44,427 nt of DNA from Oscillospiraceae bacterium (GTDB lineage: Bacteria; Bacillota; Clostridia; Saccharofermentanales; Saccharofermentanaceae). Below are positions 35,751 to 43,809 of this stretch, in pieces (within the stretch, counting starts at the first letter, position 1; each line of letters starts with the position of its first letter). Below the pieces are notes generated by a model. The model did no database searches. It was not told the origin of the DNA and was given only the letters and a program-made list of their open reading frames with translations. Made by a program: the position numbers and the translations under genes. The stretch is taken from contig CACZML010000004.1 of the NCBI GenBank assembly GCA_902782235.1, positions 1 to 44,427 of the forward strand, in the 5' to 3' direction.

Positions 35751-36377
35751 TTATGCCTTAACAGTATTCTGAACTGTTACGATGCCGCCCTTAGGACCAG
35801 GAATTGCACCTCTGATTACGAGGATTCCTCTTTCGCCGTCTACCATGACAACGCTAAGGTTCTGTACTGTGCAGTTAACTGCGCCCATATGTCCAGGCAT
35901 CTTCTTACCGGGTACAACTCTACCGGGTGTGGAAGTAGCGCCCATGGAACCGACTCTTCTGTGATACATGGAGCCGTGACCGGAAGGACCACCCTTCTGT
36001 CCGTGACGCTTGATGTTGCCCTGGAATCCCTTACCCTTTGATACGCCGCTTACGTCAACCTTATCGCCGACTGCGAACATATCGGAAACCTTGATTTCCT
36101 GGCCGAGGCTGTACTCCTCGTCGGGTGTAAACTCGCGGATAATTCTCTTAGGCTCAACGTCAGCCTTCTTGAACTGTCCTGCGTCAGGCTTGTTTACAAG
36201 CTTTGCTCTGATGGAACCTGTGCCTACTTTGCAGGCCTTGTATCCGTCAGTTTCAACCGTCTTGTTCTGGAGCACGTACATAGGCTCGCAGCTTATAACG
36301 GTTGCCGGAATAACGTTGCCGTTGTCATCGAACAACTGTGTCATGCCGGACTTTCTGCCAATGATGAATTTCGTCAT
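35751..36377 (-). CDS. rplC: 50S ribosomal protein L3
   Basis: A 208-residue large-subunit protein near the peptidyl-transferase centre. It has the IGRKSGMTQLFD start and the loop GHGSMYHRRVGSMGATSTPGRVVPGKKMPGHMG, both typical. It is preceded by AGGAGG and a 110-base spacer after rpsJ. Confidence 0.98.
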   Translation of the reverse strand: MTKFIIGRKSGMTQLFDDNGNVIPATVISCEPMYVLQNKTVETDGYKACKVGTGSIRAKLVNKPDAGQFKKADVEPKRIIREFTPDEEYSLGQEIKVSDMFAVGDKVDVSGVSKGKGFQGNIKRHGQKGGPSGHGSMYHRRVGSMGATSTPGRVVPGKKMPGHMGAVNCTVQNLSVVMVDGERGILVIRGAIPGPKGGIVTVQNTVKA

Positions 36378-36487
36378 AAAGTTCTTTCCTCCTATTAGGT
36401 TATTGGTTCAACGGTTTCCCGGAGAACGTGACCTCGGCGATCTAAGGCTTGGCGTTCCTTAAATGCCGAATTAAGCCACAAACGTTT
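36378..36487 (-). promoter_or_regulatory. rpsJ-rplC spacer with possible hairpin
   Basis: An unusually long gap for this operon. Just past the rpsJ stop, GGCTT pairs with AAGCC and an inner GGC with GCC, giving a bulged hairpin. No promoter or terminator is evident. Its role is unknown. Confidence 0.35.
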
Positions 36488-36805
36488 TTATTTGATCTTT
36501 ACTTCAATAGAAACGCCTGCAGGCATGTCAAGCTTGCCAATGTCATCCATCGTCTGGGAAGACGGTGTATAGACGTCGATGATTCTCTTGTGTGTTCTCT
36601 GCTCGAACTGCTCACGAGAATCCTTGTTTACGTGAGGTGAACGAAGGATCGTAACTACCTCTTTCTCTGTAGGGAGCGGGATAGGACCGGAGAAGCTTGC
36701 ATCGTCACGAGCAAGTGCGTCTACGATAAGCTTTGCGCTCTCGTCGAGAATCTTGTGATCATAAGCCTTGAGCTTAATTCTGACCATTGTTGTCTTTGTT
36801 GCCAT
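36488..36805 (-). CDS. rpsJ: 30S ribosomal protein S10
   Basis: A 105-residue protein that also takes part in NusB-NusG antitermination. [20 protein letters not shown] and [23 protein letters not shown] are diagnostic. The ATG at 36805 has TAAGGAGG nine bases upstream; a longer frame upstream has no ribosome site. It is the first gene of the S10 operon. Confidence 0.98.
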   Translation of the reverse strand: MATKTTMVRIKLKAYDHKILDESAKLIVDALARDDASFSGPIPLPTEKEVVTILRSPHVNKDSREQFEQRTHKRIIDVYTPSSQTMDDIGKLDMPAGVSIEVKIK

Positions 36806-37130
36806 TTTGTTGGCCTCCTTACTATAAGCTGTATTTCTTTTTCTCAACCCTGTCGGGAGTGTCTTGGCTTTCCATTCAAAAACCCAGACTATCCAGTTAC
36901 CTCCTTAAGGCGGCACTTTGGTTCTCTGGGCAGTAAATTACTGCTTCGACTCTCCGGACTTTAGGTCCCGAGACGGCATCGGATCGTATCCTCTGCCTTC
37001 GGCTCCTTCGAAGTTCCCCACCTCGTAAGATATCGCGCAGCCGGCGCCTTACCTCGTGGCAATCTCCGTTATCAAAGCCTTATCACCCGTGCTAAAGGGC
37101 AGAATTATCCCTATTTAGACGCGTGCGAAA
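36806..37130 (-). promoter_or_regulatory. long structured leader of S10 operon, candidate autoregulatory RNA
   Basis: About 320 bases of predicted untranslated RNA between the promoter and rpsJ. It is GC-richer than the intergenic DNA around it and holds several complementary segments, for example GTAAG-GCGC with GCGC-CTTAC (37025-37052), GGAC with GTCC (36956-36968) and GCAGTAA with TTACTGC (36930-36944). The element ACGAGGT occurs twice, flanking the first hairpin. No T-run terminator is present. I matched it to no known riboswitch, tmRNA, RNase P or SRP RNA. By analogy to the E. coli S10 leader it may be bound by an operon product such as L4. Confidence 0.6.
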
Positions 37131-37133
37131 GGT

Positions 37134-37162
37134 ATTCTACTATCTTGTTTTGTGATTTGCAA
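37134..37162 (-). promoter_or_regulatory. S10 operon promoter
   Basis: On the minus strand TTGCAA (37157-37162), 17 bases and TAGAAT (37134-37139). It lies just 28 bases downstream of the hslO stop, so the ribosomal operon has its own start even if hslO transcription reads through. Confidence 0.75.
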
Positions 37163-37190
37163 GCACTTTTTTACAATTTTGCCTGTATTT

Positions 37191-38096
37191 TTATGTGTTT
37201 TTCAGCTCATCGGGCTGAAATACATATTTACTGTTGCAAAATCTGCATACTGTCTCTACCGGCTTGCCGTCTTTTGTGATCTCTTCAAGATCATTTTTGC
37301 CTAGTGCCGCAAGGCCTGAAAGCATTCTTTCCCTGCTGCAGTTGCACTTGAATTCAACTTCCTGTCCATCCAGGTACTTAAGGTCAGGATCACCCATGAA
37401 AAGGTCGATTATCTGTGCGGGAGTAAAACCTTCCTTGAGAAGGAATGATATCTCGGGGAATCCGGACGCCCTTTTCTCAAGATATGAGATCTCGTCCTCA
37501 CCGGCTCCCGGAAGAAGCTGGACCATAAGACCGCCAGCTTCAGATACCTCGCCGCCTTCAATAAGCACGCCAAGGGAAACAACGGATCTGGTCTGTTCTG
37601 ATTTGGCAAGATAATAAGCAAAGTCTTCGGCGATCTCACCGGAAACCAGCTCGGAAACACCGACATAAGGCTCTTTTAATCCGATATCCCTGATAACCGT
37701 AAGGCTCCCCTTGCCTACTGCCGCACCGACATTGATCTTGCCGGGCTTATGATATTCGGTGGGAACGACAGATTCCATGGGATAAGCCCTTACCTTGAAG
37801 CCGAAATCAGTAACACATGTCATGCCTTCGAGCGGACCGTCGCCTCTGATTATCGTAGTCTGGGTATCACCGGCATTCTTCATTGATTCTGAGATAAGAA
37901 GGGATCCTGTCATGAATCTTCCCAGTGCAGCAGTTGCTGCGGGAGTCATCTGATGCATGATCCTGGCAGTCTCGCATACTTTTCTGGTGCTTACGCAAAG
38001 ACACTTAACAAGACCATTCAGGCCTTCGGCTCTTACAATATGGTCTTTCTTCAAATCTTCGGGCGCACCCGGAACGTAATACACGTTATCTGCCAT
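37191..38096 (-). CDS. hslO: 33 kDa redox-regulated chaperone Hsp33
   Basis: A 301-residue cytoplasmic holdase chaperone activated by oxidation. The C-terminal zinc centre has the paired cysteines CNC and CRFC. The N-terminal body includes TRKVCETARIMHQMTPAATAALGRF. It follows the methyltransferase gene by 23 bases; a purine-rich AGGAAG site precedes the ATG. No terminator is seen after its stop, so transcription may continue into the S10 operon. Confidence 0.96.
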   Translation of the reverse strand: MADNVYYVPGAPEDLKKDHIVRAEGLNGLVKCLCVSTRKVCETARIMHQMTPAATAALGRFMTGSLLISESMKNAGDTQTTIIRGDGPLEGMTCVTDFGFKVRAYPMESVVPTEYHKPGKINVGAAVGKGSLTVIRDIGLKEPYVGVSELVSGEIAEDFAYYLAKSEQTRSVVSLGVLIEGGEVSEAGGLMVQLLPGAGEDEISYLEKRASGFPEISFLLKEGFTPAQIIDLFMGDPDLKYLDGQEVEFKCNCSRERMLSGLAALGKNDLEEITKDGKPVETVCRFCNSKYVFQPDELKNT

Positions 38097-38119
38097 TTCG
38101 ATCTTCCTATATATATAAA

Positions 38120-38863
38120 TTATTTACCAAACACAAAGAAAATGCGTTCGTCGCCCGGCTTTGGTTCTTCCCTGTTAAGTTCACCGAAGCTGGCAAGCTT
38201 TTTAAGTCCGGCTTTTACAGCCATATCCTCTATCTCTTCGGGAGAATAGAATCTGGCAGTAAGTTCGCCGTCGTATCTCTCGTAAAGATCATCCTCACAA
38301 AGCTCGAAAAGTGTGAGCTCGGCGTGATTGATCTTATTATCCTTATCGTAATGATTTACCCAGAGAAGGGTAAAGTCATCGTAGTCTTCATAGAAAACAT
38401 TGTCTCCCAAAGACTCTTCGAAGTGATGCTTTGTGGTCGTATCAAGGATGAACACGCCGCCTTCTTCAAGGCTGTCTGATACCATGGTGAACATTTTCGA
38501 GAGGGCATCAGGATCAGTGATGTGGCCGACCGTATCCATGGTAGAAATAAAGCAGCCGCACAAAGGTCCCTCATATTCTGTAATGTCAGCGCAGATCCAG
38601 GAGACTGTTCCCGTCTCATCTCCGGAAGATGCGATCGAGAGCATGTCGGGAGATAAGTCCACACCCGTAACGTCCATTCCTTGGGAAGCAAGATAGTTGG
38701 TAACCACACCTGTTCCGCATCCAAGATCTGTGACCGAATTATCCTCTGCTTTGCAGAAATCTGAGATCAGACCATAAATATATGGTCCCCAGGAAGAAGT
38801 ATCCCCGTTTATCTGGAGATCGTCATAGTGACCTGCAAGGATGTCGTAAAAGCTGTCATCCAT
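38120..38863 (-). CDS. class I SAM-dependent methyltransferase, unknown substrate
   Basis: A 247-residue protein with the SAM-binding motif TDLGCGTGVVT (about 45-55), GVDLSPDML as motif II and ADITEYE as motif III. The C-terminal half has a small beta domain with KHHFEE and is like that of YqeM-type methyltransferases. The substrate cannot be inferred. The gene lies six bases after the M23 peptidase gene and 23 bases before hslO in the same operon. Confidence 0.87.
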   Translation of the reverse strand: MDDSFYDILAGHYDDLQINGDTSSWGPYIYGLISDFCKAEDNSVTDLGCGTGVVTNYLASQGMDVTGVDLSPDMLSIASSGDETGTVSWICADITEYEGPLCGCFISTMDTVGHITDPDALSKMFTMVSDSLEEGGVFILDTTTKHHFEESLGDNVFYEDYDDFTLLWVNHYDKDNKINHAELTLFELCEDDLYERYDGELTARFYSPEEIEDMAVKAGLKKLASFGELNREEPKPGDERIFFVFGK

Positions 38864-38869
38864 GGATGA

Positions 38870-40195
38870 TCAAGGCAGATAGTTAAGAGGATTTGTAGTG
38901 CCGCCGTTTATGCGCACTTCGAAGTGGAGGTGTGCACCTGTAGATGTGCCTGTGCTTCCGACTTCACCGATAGCCTTGCCGCGGGAGACCTTCTGGCCTT
39001 TCTTAACATAGATATCTCTTGCGTGTCCGTAGAGTGTTGAATATCCGTTGCCGTGGTCAATGATGCAGTAGTTGCCGTAACCTGAACCACCCTTGTTCTT
39101 ACCTTCAACAGGCTCGGAAACCAGGATGACCGTACCGGATGCTGCTGCCATGATCGTATCGCCGTAGCCTGCACCGATATCTACACCGGAGTGGAACTTC
39201 TTTGTCTTATAGACAGGATGGATTCTGTATCCATAGTAAGAAGTAATGGACGTAGTATATGTAGGCCAGCGCCATGTAATGCCGTCTACAGTCTTTGTAC
39301 CCTTGCTGTTGTAAGTGGTTGAACCTGCTCCGCCGCCGCCTGTTGCCGCGTGCTCTTTGTTGTACTGGGTCTGAAGGCTCTTGATCTTGCTCTCAAGCTT
39401 CTTAGCTTCTTCTTCAAGCTCATCTTCCTTCTTTTCCCAGTTGTCGATGCTGGATTCAACGTTGCTTAATGTATCCTCTGTCTCACCGATAAGCTTCTTC
39501 AACTCGTCCAACTGCTTCTGCTTCTCATCAGCTATAGCCTGCATATCATCAGCATGCTGGAGCTTGATGTCAGCCTGGAGCTGGGCATCGTCAAGTGCTA
39601 CCTGGAGCACGTCGATAGCCTGAGCGTCAGAATCAGCAATAAGCGAGATTACTTCGAGATTTGTAAAGAATCCTGCAATGCTGTTGGATTCAAGAAGAAC
39701 TTCCAGAGTGGACTTGTTCTGATACTCGAACATGATCGTGATTCTGTCAGAGAAGAGTTTCTGCTGTTTCTCAAGGTTTTCCTGAGCCGCAATGTACTCA
39801 TCAAGAGCCTGTGCCTTCTCATCAAGAGCAGCCTGAAGCTGTGAATAGATAAGCTCGTACTGTGCCTTCTGCTCTGCATTTGCCTGGTTGAGCTTGGAGA
39901 GCTCACCTGTGAGCTCCTTCTTCTGGTTCTTAAGGTCGCTGATCTTGTCAGCAGCCTTCTTGGCCTCAGCCTTGGCGTTATCTCTCTTCTTCTTTGCGTT
40001 ATTAATATCTTCTTTGGTGACTTTATTAAAGATGACCGGAACACCGCTTACGGCAACAACACGCTCAGAGCTGAGCCATGAGCTTGATGCCGTGGCAATG
40101 ACACAGCAAAGCAGGGCAACGATAAACATTGCTGCTTTCTTAATAATCTTATTTCCTTTTTTCTCGTGTCTTTCAATAGTTTCCGTGTTTATCAT
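38870..40195 (-). CDS. M23 family metallopeptidase with N-terminal coiled coil (EnvC-like)
   Basis: A 441-residue secreted or membrane-held peptidoglycan peptidase or its activator. A charged tail precedes a membrane segment/signal (about 20-42), then long coiled coils (about 60-150 and 205-290) with high Lys/Glu/Ala, a GGGGAGS linker and an M23 domain with the zinc ligands HSGVDIG and HLHFE. The layout is that of EnvC, which FtsEX activates in E. coli; here ftsX and ftsE are directly upstream. The start is the ATG at 40195 with GAGG six bases upstream; a GTG overlapping the ftsX stop is possible. The metal ligands look complete, unlike in degenerate EnvC. Confidence 0.92.
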   Translation of the reverse strand: MINTETIERHEKKGNKIIKKAAMFIVALLCCVIATASSSWLSSERVVAVSGVPVIFNKVTKEDINNAKKKRDNAKAEAKKAADKISDLKNQKKELTGELSKLNQANAEQKAQYELIYSQLQAALDEKAQALDEYIAAQENLEKQQKLFSDRITIMFEYQNKSTLEVLLESNSIAGFFTNLEVISLIADSDAQAIDVLQVALDDAQLQADIKLQHADDMQAIADEKQKQLDELKKLIGETEDTLSNVESSIDNWEKKEDELEEEAKKLESKIKSLQTQYNKEHAATGGGGAGSTTYNSKGTKTVDGITWRWPTYTTSITSYYGYRIHPVYKTKKFHSGVDIGAGYGDTIMAAASGTVILVSEPVEGKNKGGSGYGNYCIIDHGNGYSTLYGHARDIYVKKGQKVSRGKAIGEVGSTGTSTGAHLHFEVRINGGTTNPLNYLP

Positions 40196-40203
40196 AATAT
40201 GCC

Positions 40204-41100
40204 TCACACTTTGATATATTGACGTACCGAAATTCCGCTTCCGACAGCTCCGATTATGAATCCCATGACTACAAGGATAACCAGCTCATGCCACATAAGT
40301 GATCTTGTGGAAGCAAGAGCATAGAAACTTGAAGGATCAATGGAGTTCATGGCCTTGTGATAGATTGAGTAGTAAGCAACGATGGTTACTCCCCAGGACA
40401 TCAGTGCGCTGAACAGACCTACGATGGCACCCTCAGTGATATAAGGGAGTCTTATGTAGTTATTCGTAGCACCGACGAATTTCATGATCTCGATCTCGGA
40501 TGCTCTGGAGTATACGGAAATACGGACCATGTTCGAAATGATGAACAATGCAATGATGAACAGGACAAAGAACGATACCGCTGTTGCGATATTTACGATC
40601 CTTGAAGCCTTCGTAAGGAAAGTCATAACGTTGCTTTCCTGGGAGACTTTTGAAACTCCTGTATATGTTGCAACTTCAGCGCAGACTTCATTAGCCTTTG
40701 AAGGATCCTGAAGTCTTAAGTTGAATGTATAAGGCAGATACATGTTGTAGTCGAAATCATCGAGGATAGATGAAGAAGAACCGAGATTCGACTTGAAGCT
40801 GTTGTAGTTCTGCTCAGGTGAAGACATGGTGAACTCAATGATGTCAGGGTTTGCCTGCAATGCCTGGGCGACGAAGTTTCTCTCTTCCTCAGAGCACTGG
40901 AGGTTCATGTAAACCTCAATAGGGGGCCTTTGTGAGAGCTTTGTCATGATCCTTCTCGCGTTAACGGAAAAGATATAGAAAGCACCCATGATGATGAGCA
41001 TCAGCATGATGGTCGTGATCGAGGCTATTGTAACCAGCGGATGTCTGATGATTCCGCGGAAGCCTTCTTTGATTGAATTTATAAAAGCTCTTCCGGTCAT
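40204..41100 (-). CDS. ftsX: cell division protein FtsX
   Basis: A 298-residue membrane protein of the FtsEX complex. It has a first helix (about 20-45), a 120-residue extracytoplasmic loop, three more helices and the conserved inner segment ASEIEIMKFVGATNNYIRLPYITEG. The loop of FtsX binds the coiled coil of the cognate hydrolase, encoded next. Its ATG overlaps the stop of the out-of-frame ftsE tail as TAATG, a sign that the tail was once in frame with ftsE. Confidence 0.95.
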   Translation of the reverse strand: MTGRAFINSIKEGFRGIIRHPLVTIASITTIMLMLIIMGAFYIFSVNARRIMTKLSQRPPIEVYMNLQCSEEERNFVAQALQANPDIIEFTMSSPEQNYNSFKSNLGSSSSILDDFDYNMYLPYTFNLRLQDPSKANEVCAEVATYTGVSKVSQESNVMTFLTKASRIVNIATAVSFFVLFIIALFIISNMVRISVYSRASEIEIMKFVGATNNYIRLPYITEGAIVGLFSALMSWGVTIVAYYSIYHKAMNSIDPSSFYALASTRSLMWHELVILVVMGFIIGAVGSGISVRQYIKV

Positions 41101-41510
41101 TAGTCATCATCCTCCGGGATCATATCAATATCGGTTCCGGGCATGAAATCTGTCCTTCTTACCTTTTTCTTCTTATCAAGTTTTTCCTTGCGCTTAGCTT
41201 CCTTCAAAGCAGCCTTCTCTTCCTTTTCCCTGCGCTTGAAAGCACGTCTTACTTCTCTGGAATTGTCGGCTTCCTCGTTGGGATAAGCAAAAGTCTCGTC
41301 CGGATCAAGATCAGGATCTAAAGCGGGCTTGCTCTCAAATGCCTGCTTCGGAATAGCAGGAGCAGCCTTCTCCTCATCACCGAAAGAAACCTTCGTAGTA
41401 TCTTCAGGGATATTTATCTCAATTACTTCAGCTCTTACGGGAGCATCGCCCTCATCAGGCTCAAGCTTTGCTTCGGGCTTGATCTTAATCTCAGGCTCAT
41501 AGAAACCGGT
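41100..41510 (-). pseudogene. out-of-frame C-terminal tail of FtsE
   Basis: Read in the other frame from about 41505, the DNA keeps an open frame through PEIKIKPEAKLEPDEGDAPVR and FAYPNEEADNSRE to a basic end (KLDKKKKVRRTDFM, then EDDD and TAA). Its TAA overlaps the ftsX ATG. The frame is uninterrupted for about 135 codons and fits the acidic composition of the ftsE tail before the break, so it is the same gene split by one base. It could be real, a sequencing error, or a programmed shift. Confidence 0.75.
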
Positions 41511-42511
41511 GCAGCTTCAGGAGCCTTTACTTCCTCTATAACCTCTTCTGTGATCACTTCTTCAGGAAGATCCTCAACATGATTGATCTCCTTATCGAGG
41601 TCGAATTCAGGCTTGTAAGACTCTTCGATGGGAGCGTATTCCCTTACGTTCTTCTCGCCGAACATTACGCCTGCCGGACGTATAGCTGCCTTTGTATCAG
41701 CATATTCCGCATCGTCGTAATCGTCGCCGTATTCAGCGTCATCGCCAAATGAGACAGCGTGTGCGGATATCTCTCCGCCATAAAGGGATGTTCTGGAAGC
41801 CTGGGGCTGATATGTCTCATGCTCCTGCTCGCCCTTATATCCGCTGTCCTTCTCGTCTCTTGTGATGAGACCGTCTTCGATCTCAATAACTCTCTGCTTC
41901 ATACGGTCAACCATTGCACTGTCGTGTGTGCAGATGATTACCGTTGTATGGCCGTTCCTGTTGATCTCAAGGAGCATAGCCATGATAGCTTCGGAAGTCT
42001 CAGGGTCTAAGTTACCCGTAGGCTCGTCTGCTACGATAAGGCTCGGGTTGTTTACCATTGCGCGTGCAATAGCGACTCTCTGCTGCTCACCGCCTGAGAG
42101 TTCCTGGGGATAACAGTCAGCCTTCTCCTTAAGTCCTACGACTGATAAGCAGATCTGAACCGTATTGTTCAAGCTTTGCTTGGGTACGCCGATGATCTCG
42201 CCTGCGAAGGCTACGTTCTCGGCAACTGTCTTTGTCTCGATAAGACGGAAATCCTGGTAGATCATTCCGATCTTACGGCGCAAATGAGGTACGAGCGCAC
42301 GGCTCATATGTGAAATATCGAAATTATCGATAGTAACTTTGCCTGATGTGGGTCTCTCCTCACAAGTGATGCACTTGAGGAGGGTCGACTTTCCTGATCC
42401 TGATTTGCCGATGACGAAGACGAACTCGCCGTCTTCGATAGTAAGGTTGATACCTCTTAAGGCTTCAACACCTGAAGCGTATGTTTTCTCTACATCAATA
42501 AAATCTATCAA
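41435..42511 (-). CDS. ftsE: cell division ATP-binding protein FtsE (frame interrupted in C-terminal tail)
   Basis: The ATPase of FtsEX, which powers peptidoglycan cutting at division. The domain has Walker A GKSGSGKST (about 35-43), Q-loop YQDFRLIE, signature LSGGEQQRVAIARA and Walker B LIVADEPTGNLD, all intact up to about residue 225. A low-complexity acidic tail follows. In the frame given, it ends at 358 residues after a sequence unlike the tail (SMSLRLRSSPKQ). A one-base change at GGTTTC (41502-41507) would restore a 470-residue protein. The gene is six bases after the PucR-type regulator. Confidence 0.93.
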   Translation of the reverse strand: MIDFIDVEKTYASGVEALRGINLTIEDGEFVFVIGKSGSGKSTLLKCITCEERPTSGKVTIDNFDISHMSRALVPHLRRKIGMIYQDFRLIETKTVAENVAFAGEIIGVPKQSLNNTVQICLSVVGLKEKADCYPQELSGGEQQRVAIARAMVNNPSLIVADEPTGNLDPETSEAIMAMLLEINRNGHTTVIICTHDSAMVDRMKQRVIEIEDGLITRDEKDSGYKGEQEHETYQPQASRTSLYGGEISAHAVSFGDDAEYGDDYDDAEYADTKAAIRPAGVMFGEKNVREYAPIEESYKPEFDLDKEINHVEDLPEEVITEEVIEEVKAPEAAPVSMSLRLRSSPKQSLSLMRAMLP

Positions 42512-42516
42512 TTTGG

Positions 42517-43623
42517 TTACCTGATCTTGTTGTCATTGGTATCGTTAAGATAGTCGATGTAGGTTCTTACCATTGTGGCCATCTTAAAGAGTACCGCGTC
42601 GTCAAATTTTCTGAGGTCAAGTCCTGTCTTGGTCTTAACCTTCTCGAGTCTGTATACAAGCGTATTTCTGTGGACGAACAGTTCTCTTGAAGTCTCGGAA
42701 CCGTTAAGGTCATTCGCAAAGAATGTATCGATTGTGGTTCTTGTTTCCTCATCGAGCTGCTTAAATGCCTCGTTAGGGAAAACCTCTCTGATGAACATTT
42801 CGCAAAGGGGCTTAGGAAGCTGGTAGATAAGTCTGCCCAGACCGAGCTTGTCGTATCTGGAGAGATCGGACTCACCGTCGAAGATCTTGCTTACCTTAAG
42901 TGCTGTCATAGCATCTGAATAGGACTTGCTGATATCCATGAAGGAACCTACTACAGAACCTACGGCAACCTTAGCCTTGCAGCCTTCGGATGTGAGACAG
43001 GCGAGGACTGACTGTGAAGTCTCTTCGATGAAGCTGTCCTTTGTCTCTTCGCTTACCTGGGATTCGAGTGCATCGATGATGACGATAGCCGTTGTGTCAT
43101 CCATTGAGATGACTGTTGCGATATCTGAATCCGTGTAGAGATTCTGCAGTATCTCGAATGCTTCTGCGCTCTGCTCAGCTGCTGTTCTTACAACGAGAAC
43201 GAGTCTCGGATTGTTGCAGTCGATCTTATATCCCCTTGCGATCATCGGAACTTCAGATCTGATCTCGTTATCGAGCAAAACGTTACGGATGAAGATCGCC
43301 TTCTCCGCATCTGTTCCCTTCTCTTTTACAAGGGTCTTCATCCACTCTGCGATGAGCTGGAGTGAGATCTTTGCATCGGGATCAGTACTCTCGATATAGA
43401 GAATGTACTTGAGCTGTTCGCCGATAAACACTTTCAGATATGTTCTGTCAGCGGTGGAAGCGAAAAGATTATCGGAAGATACGACTGCTCTGAAGGACGG
43501 ATCGATCTCTTCATCACCAATCTCGTTCGTCGCAGCTAAGATCTTACCGGCCGTGTCAATCACTCCGCAGTTAGCGGAAATAATTGTTTTTACCTGACGC
43601 ATGCATTTCTTTATCTCTTCCAT
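42517..43623 (-). CDS. PucR/CdaR-type transcriptional regulator
   Basis: A 368-residue protein whose C-terminal 60 residues form the PucR helix-turn-helix (FFANDLNGSETSRELFVHRNTLVYRLEKV, key residues HRNTLVYRL). The middle has a GGDEF-like or sensor fold, DTTAIVIIDA, and the N-terminal part a possible ligand domain. No signal or membrane segment is seen. The start is the ATG at 43623 with GAGGTGGAG upstream; a TTG eight codons earlier is not favoured. It heads the ftsEX operon, where such a regulator is unusual. Confidence 0.88.
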   Translation of the reverse strand: MEEIKKCMRQVKTIISANCGVIDTAGKILAATNEIGDEEIDPSFRAVVSSDNLFASTADRTYLKVFIGEQLKYILYIESTDPDAKISLQLIAEWMKTLVKEKGTDAEKAIFIRNVLLDNEIRSEVPMIARGYKIDCNNPRLVLVVRTAAEQSAEAFEILQNLYTDSDIATVISMDDTTAIVIIDALESQVSEETKDSFIEETSQSVLACLTSEGCKAKVAVGSVVGSFMDISKSYSDAMTALKVSKIFDGESDLSRYDKLGLGRLIYQLPKPLCEMFIREVFPNEAFKQLDEETRTTIDTFFANDLNGSETSRELFVHRNTLVYRLEKVKTKTGLDLRKFDDAVLFKMATMVRTYIDYLNDTNDNKIR

Positions 43624-43676
43624 GGCTCTCCACCTCTCAAGAAGCAAATATGAACGTCCATAAAACGCTACATTAA

Positions 43677-43705
43677 ATCATATTATTTTTCTTTAAAAGG
43701 TGCAA
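43677..43705 (-). promoter_or_regulatory. promoter of regulator-ftsEX operon
   Basis: On the minus strand TTGCAC lies at 43700-43705, with a 17-base spacer and TATGAT at 43677-43682. It is about 55 bases upstream of the ATG. In the leader TATGGACGTTCATA is a near-perfect palindrome that could be an operator. Confidence 0.65.
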
Positions 43706-43740
43706 GTTTTAAGGGCAGAACTGACACTGATTTGCCACAT

Positions 43741-43778
43741 AAAAAAGAGGCCGTGAACTCTTTTTGGAATTCACGGCC
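43741..43778 (-). terminator. intrinsic terminator of sugar-import ATPase gene
   Basis: A 9-bp perfect stem, GGCCGTGAA (43749-43757) with TTCACGGCC (43770-43778), is followed on the minus strand by TCTTTTTT. It lies 31 bases after the ATPase stop. Confidence 0.92.
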
Positions 43779-43809
43779 CCTGAATTGAGGTTCTAAGATT
43801 AGATTACTA

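Noticed and set aside
36840-37130. Possible known structured RNA (lysine, glycine or cobalamin riboswitch, RNase P, tmRNA or SRP RNA) in the rpsJ leader
   Set aside because: Short fragments such as GAGGTAAGGCGC and GGAGCCGAAGG look like parts of riboswitches, but the full conserved cores and spacing do not fit any class I know.
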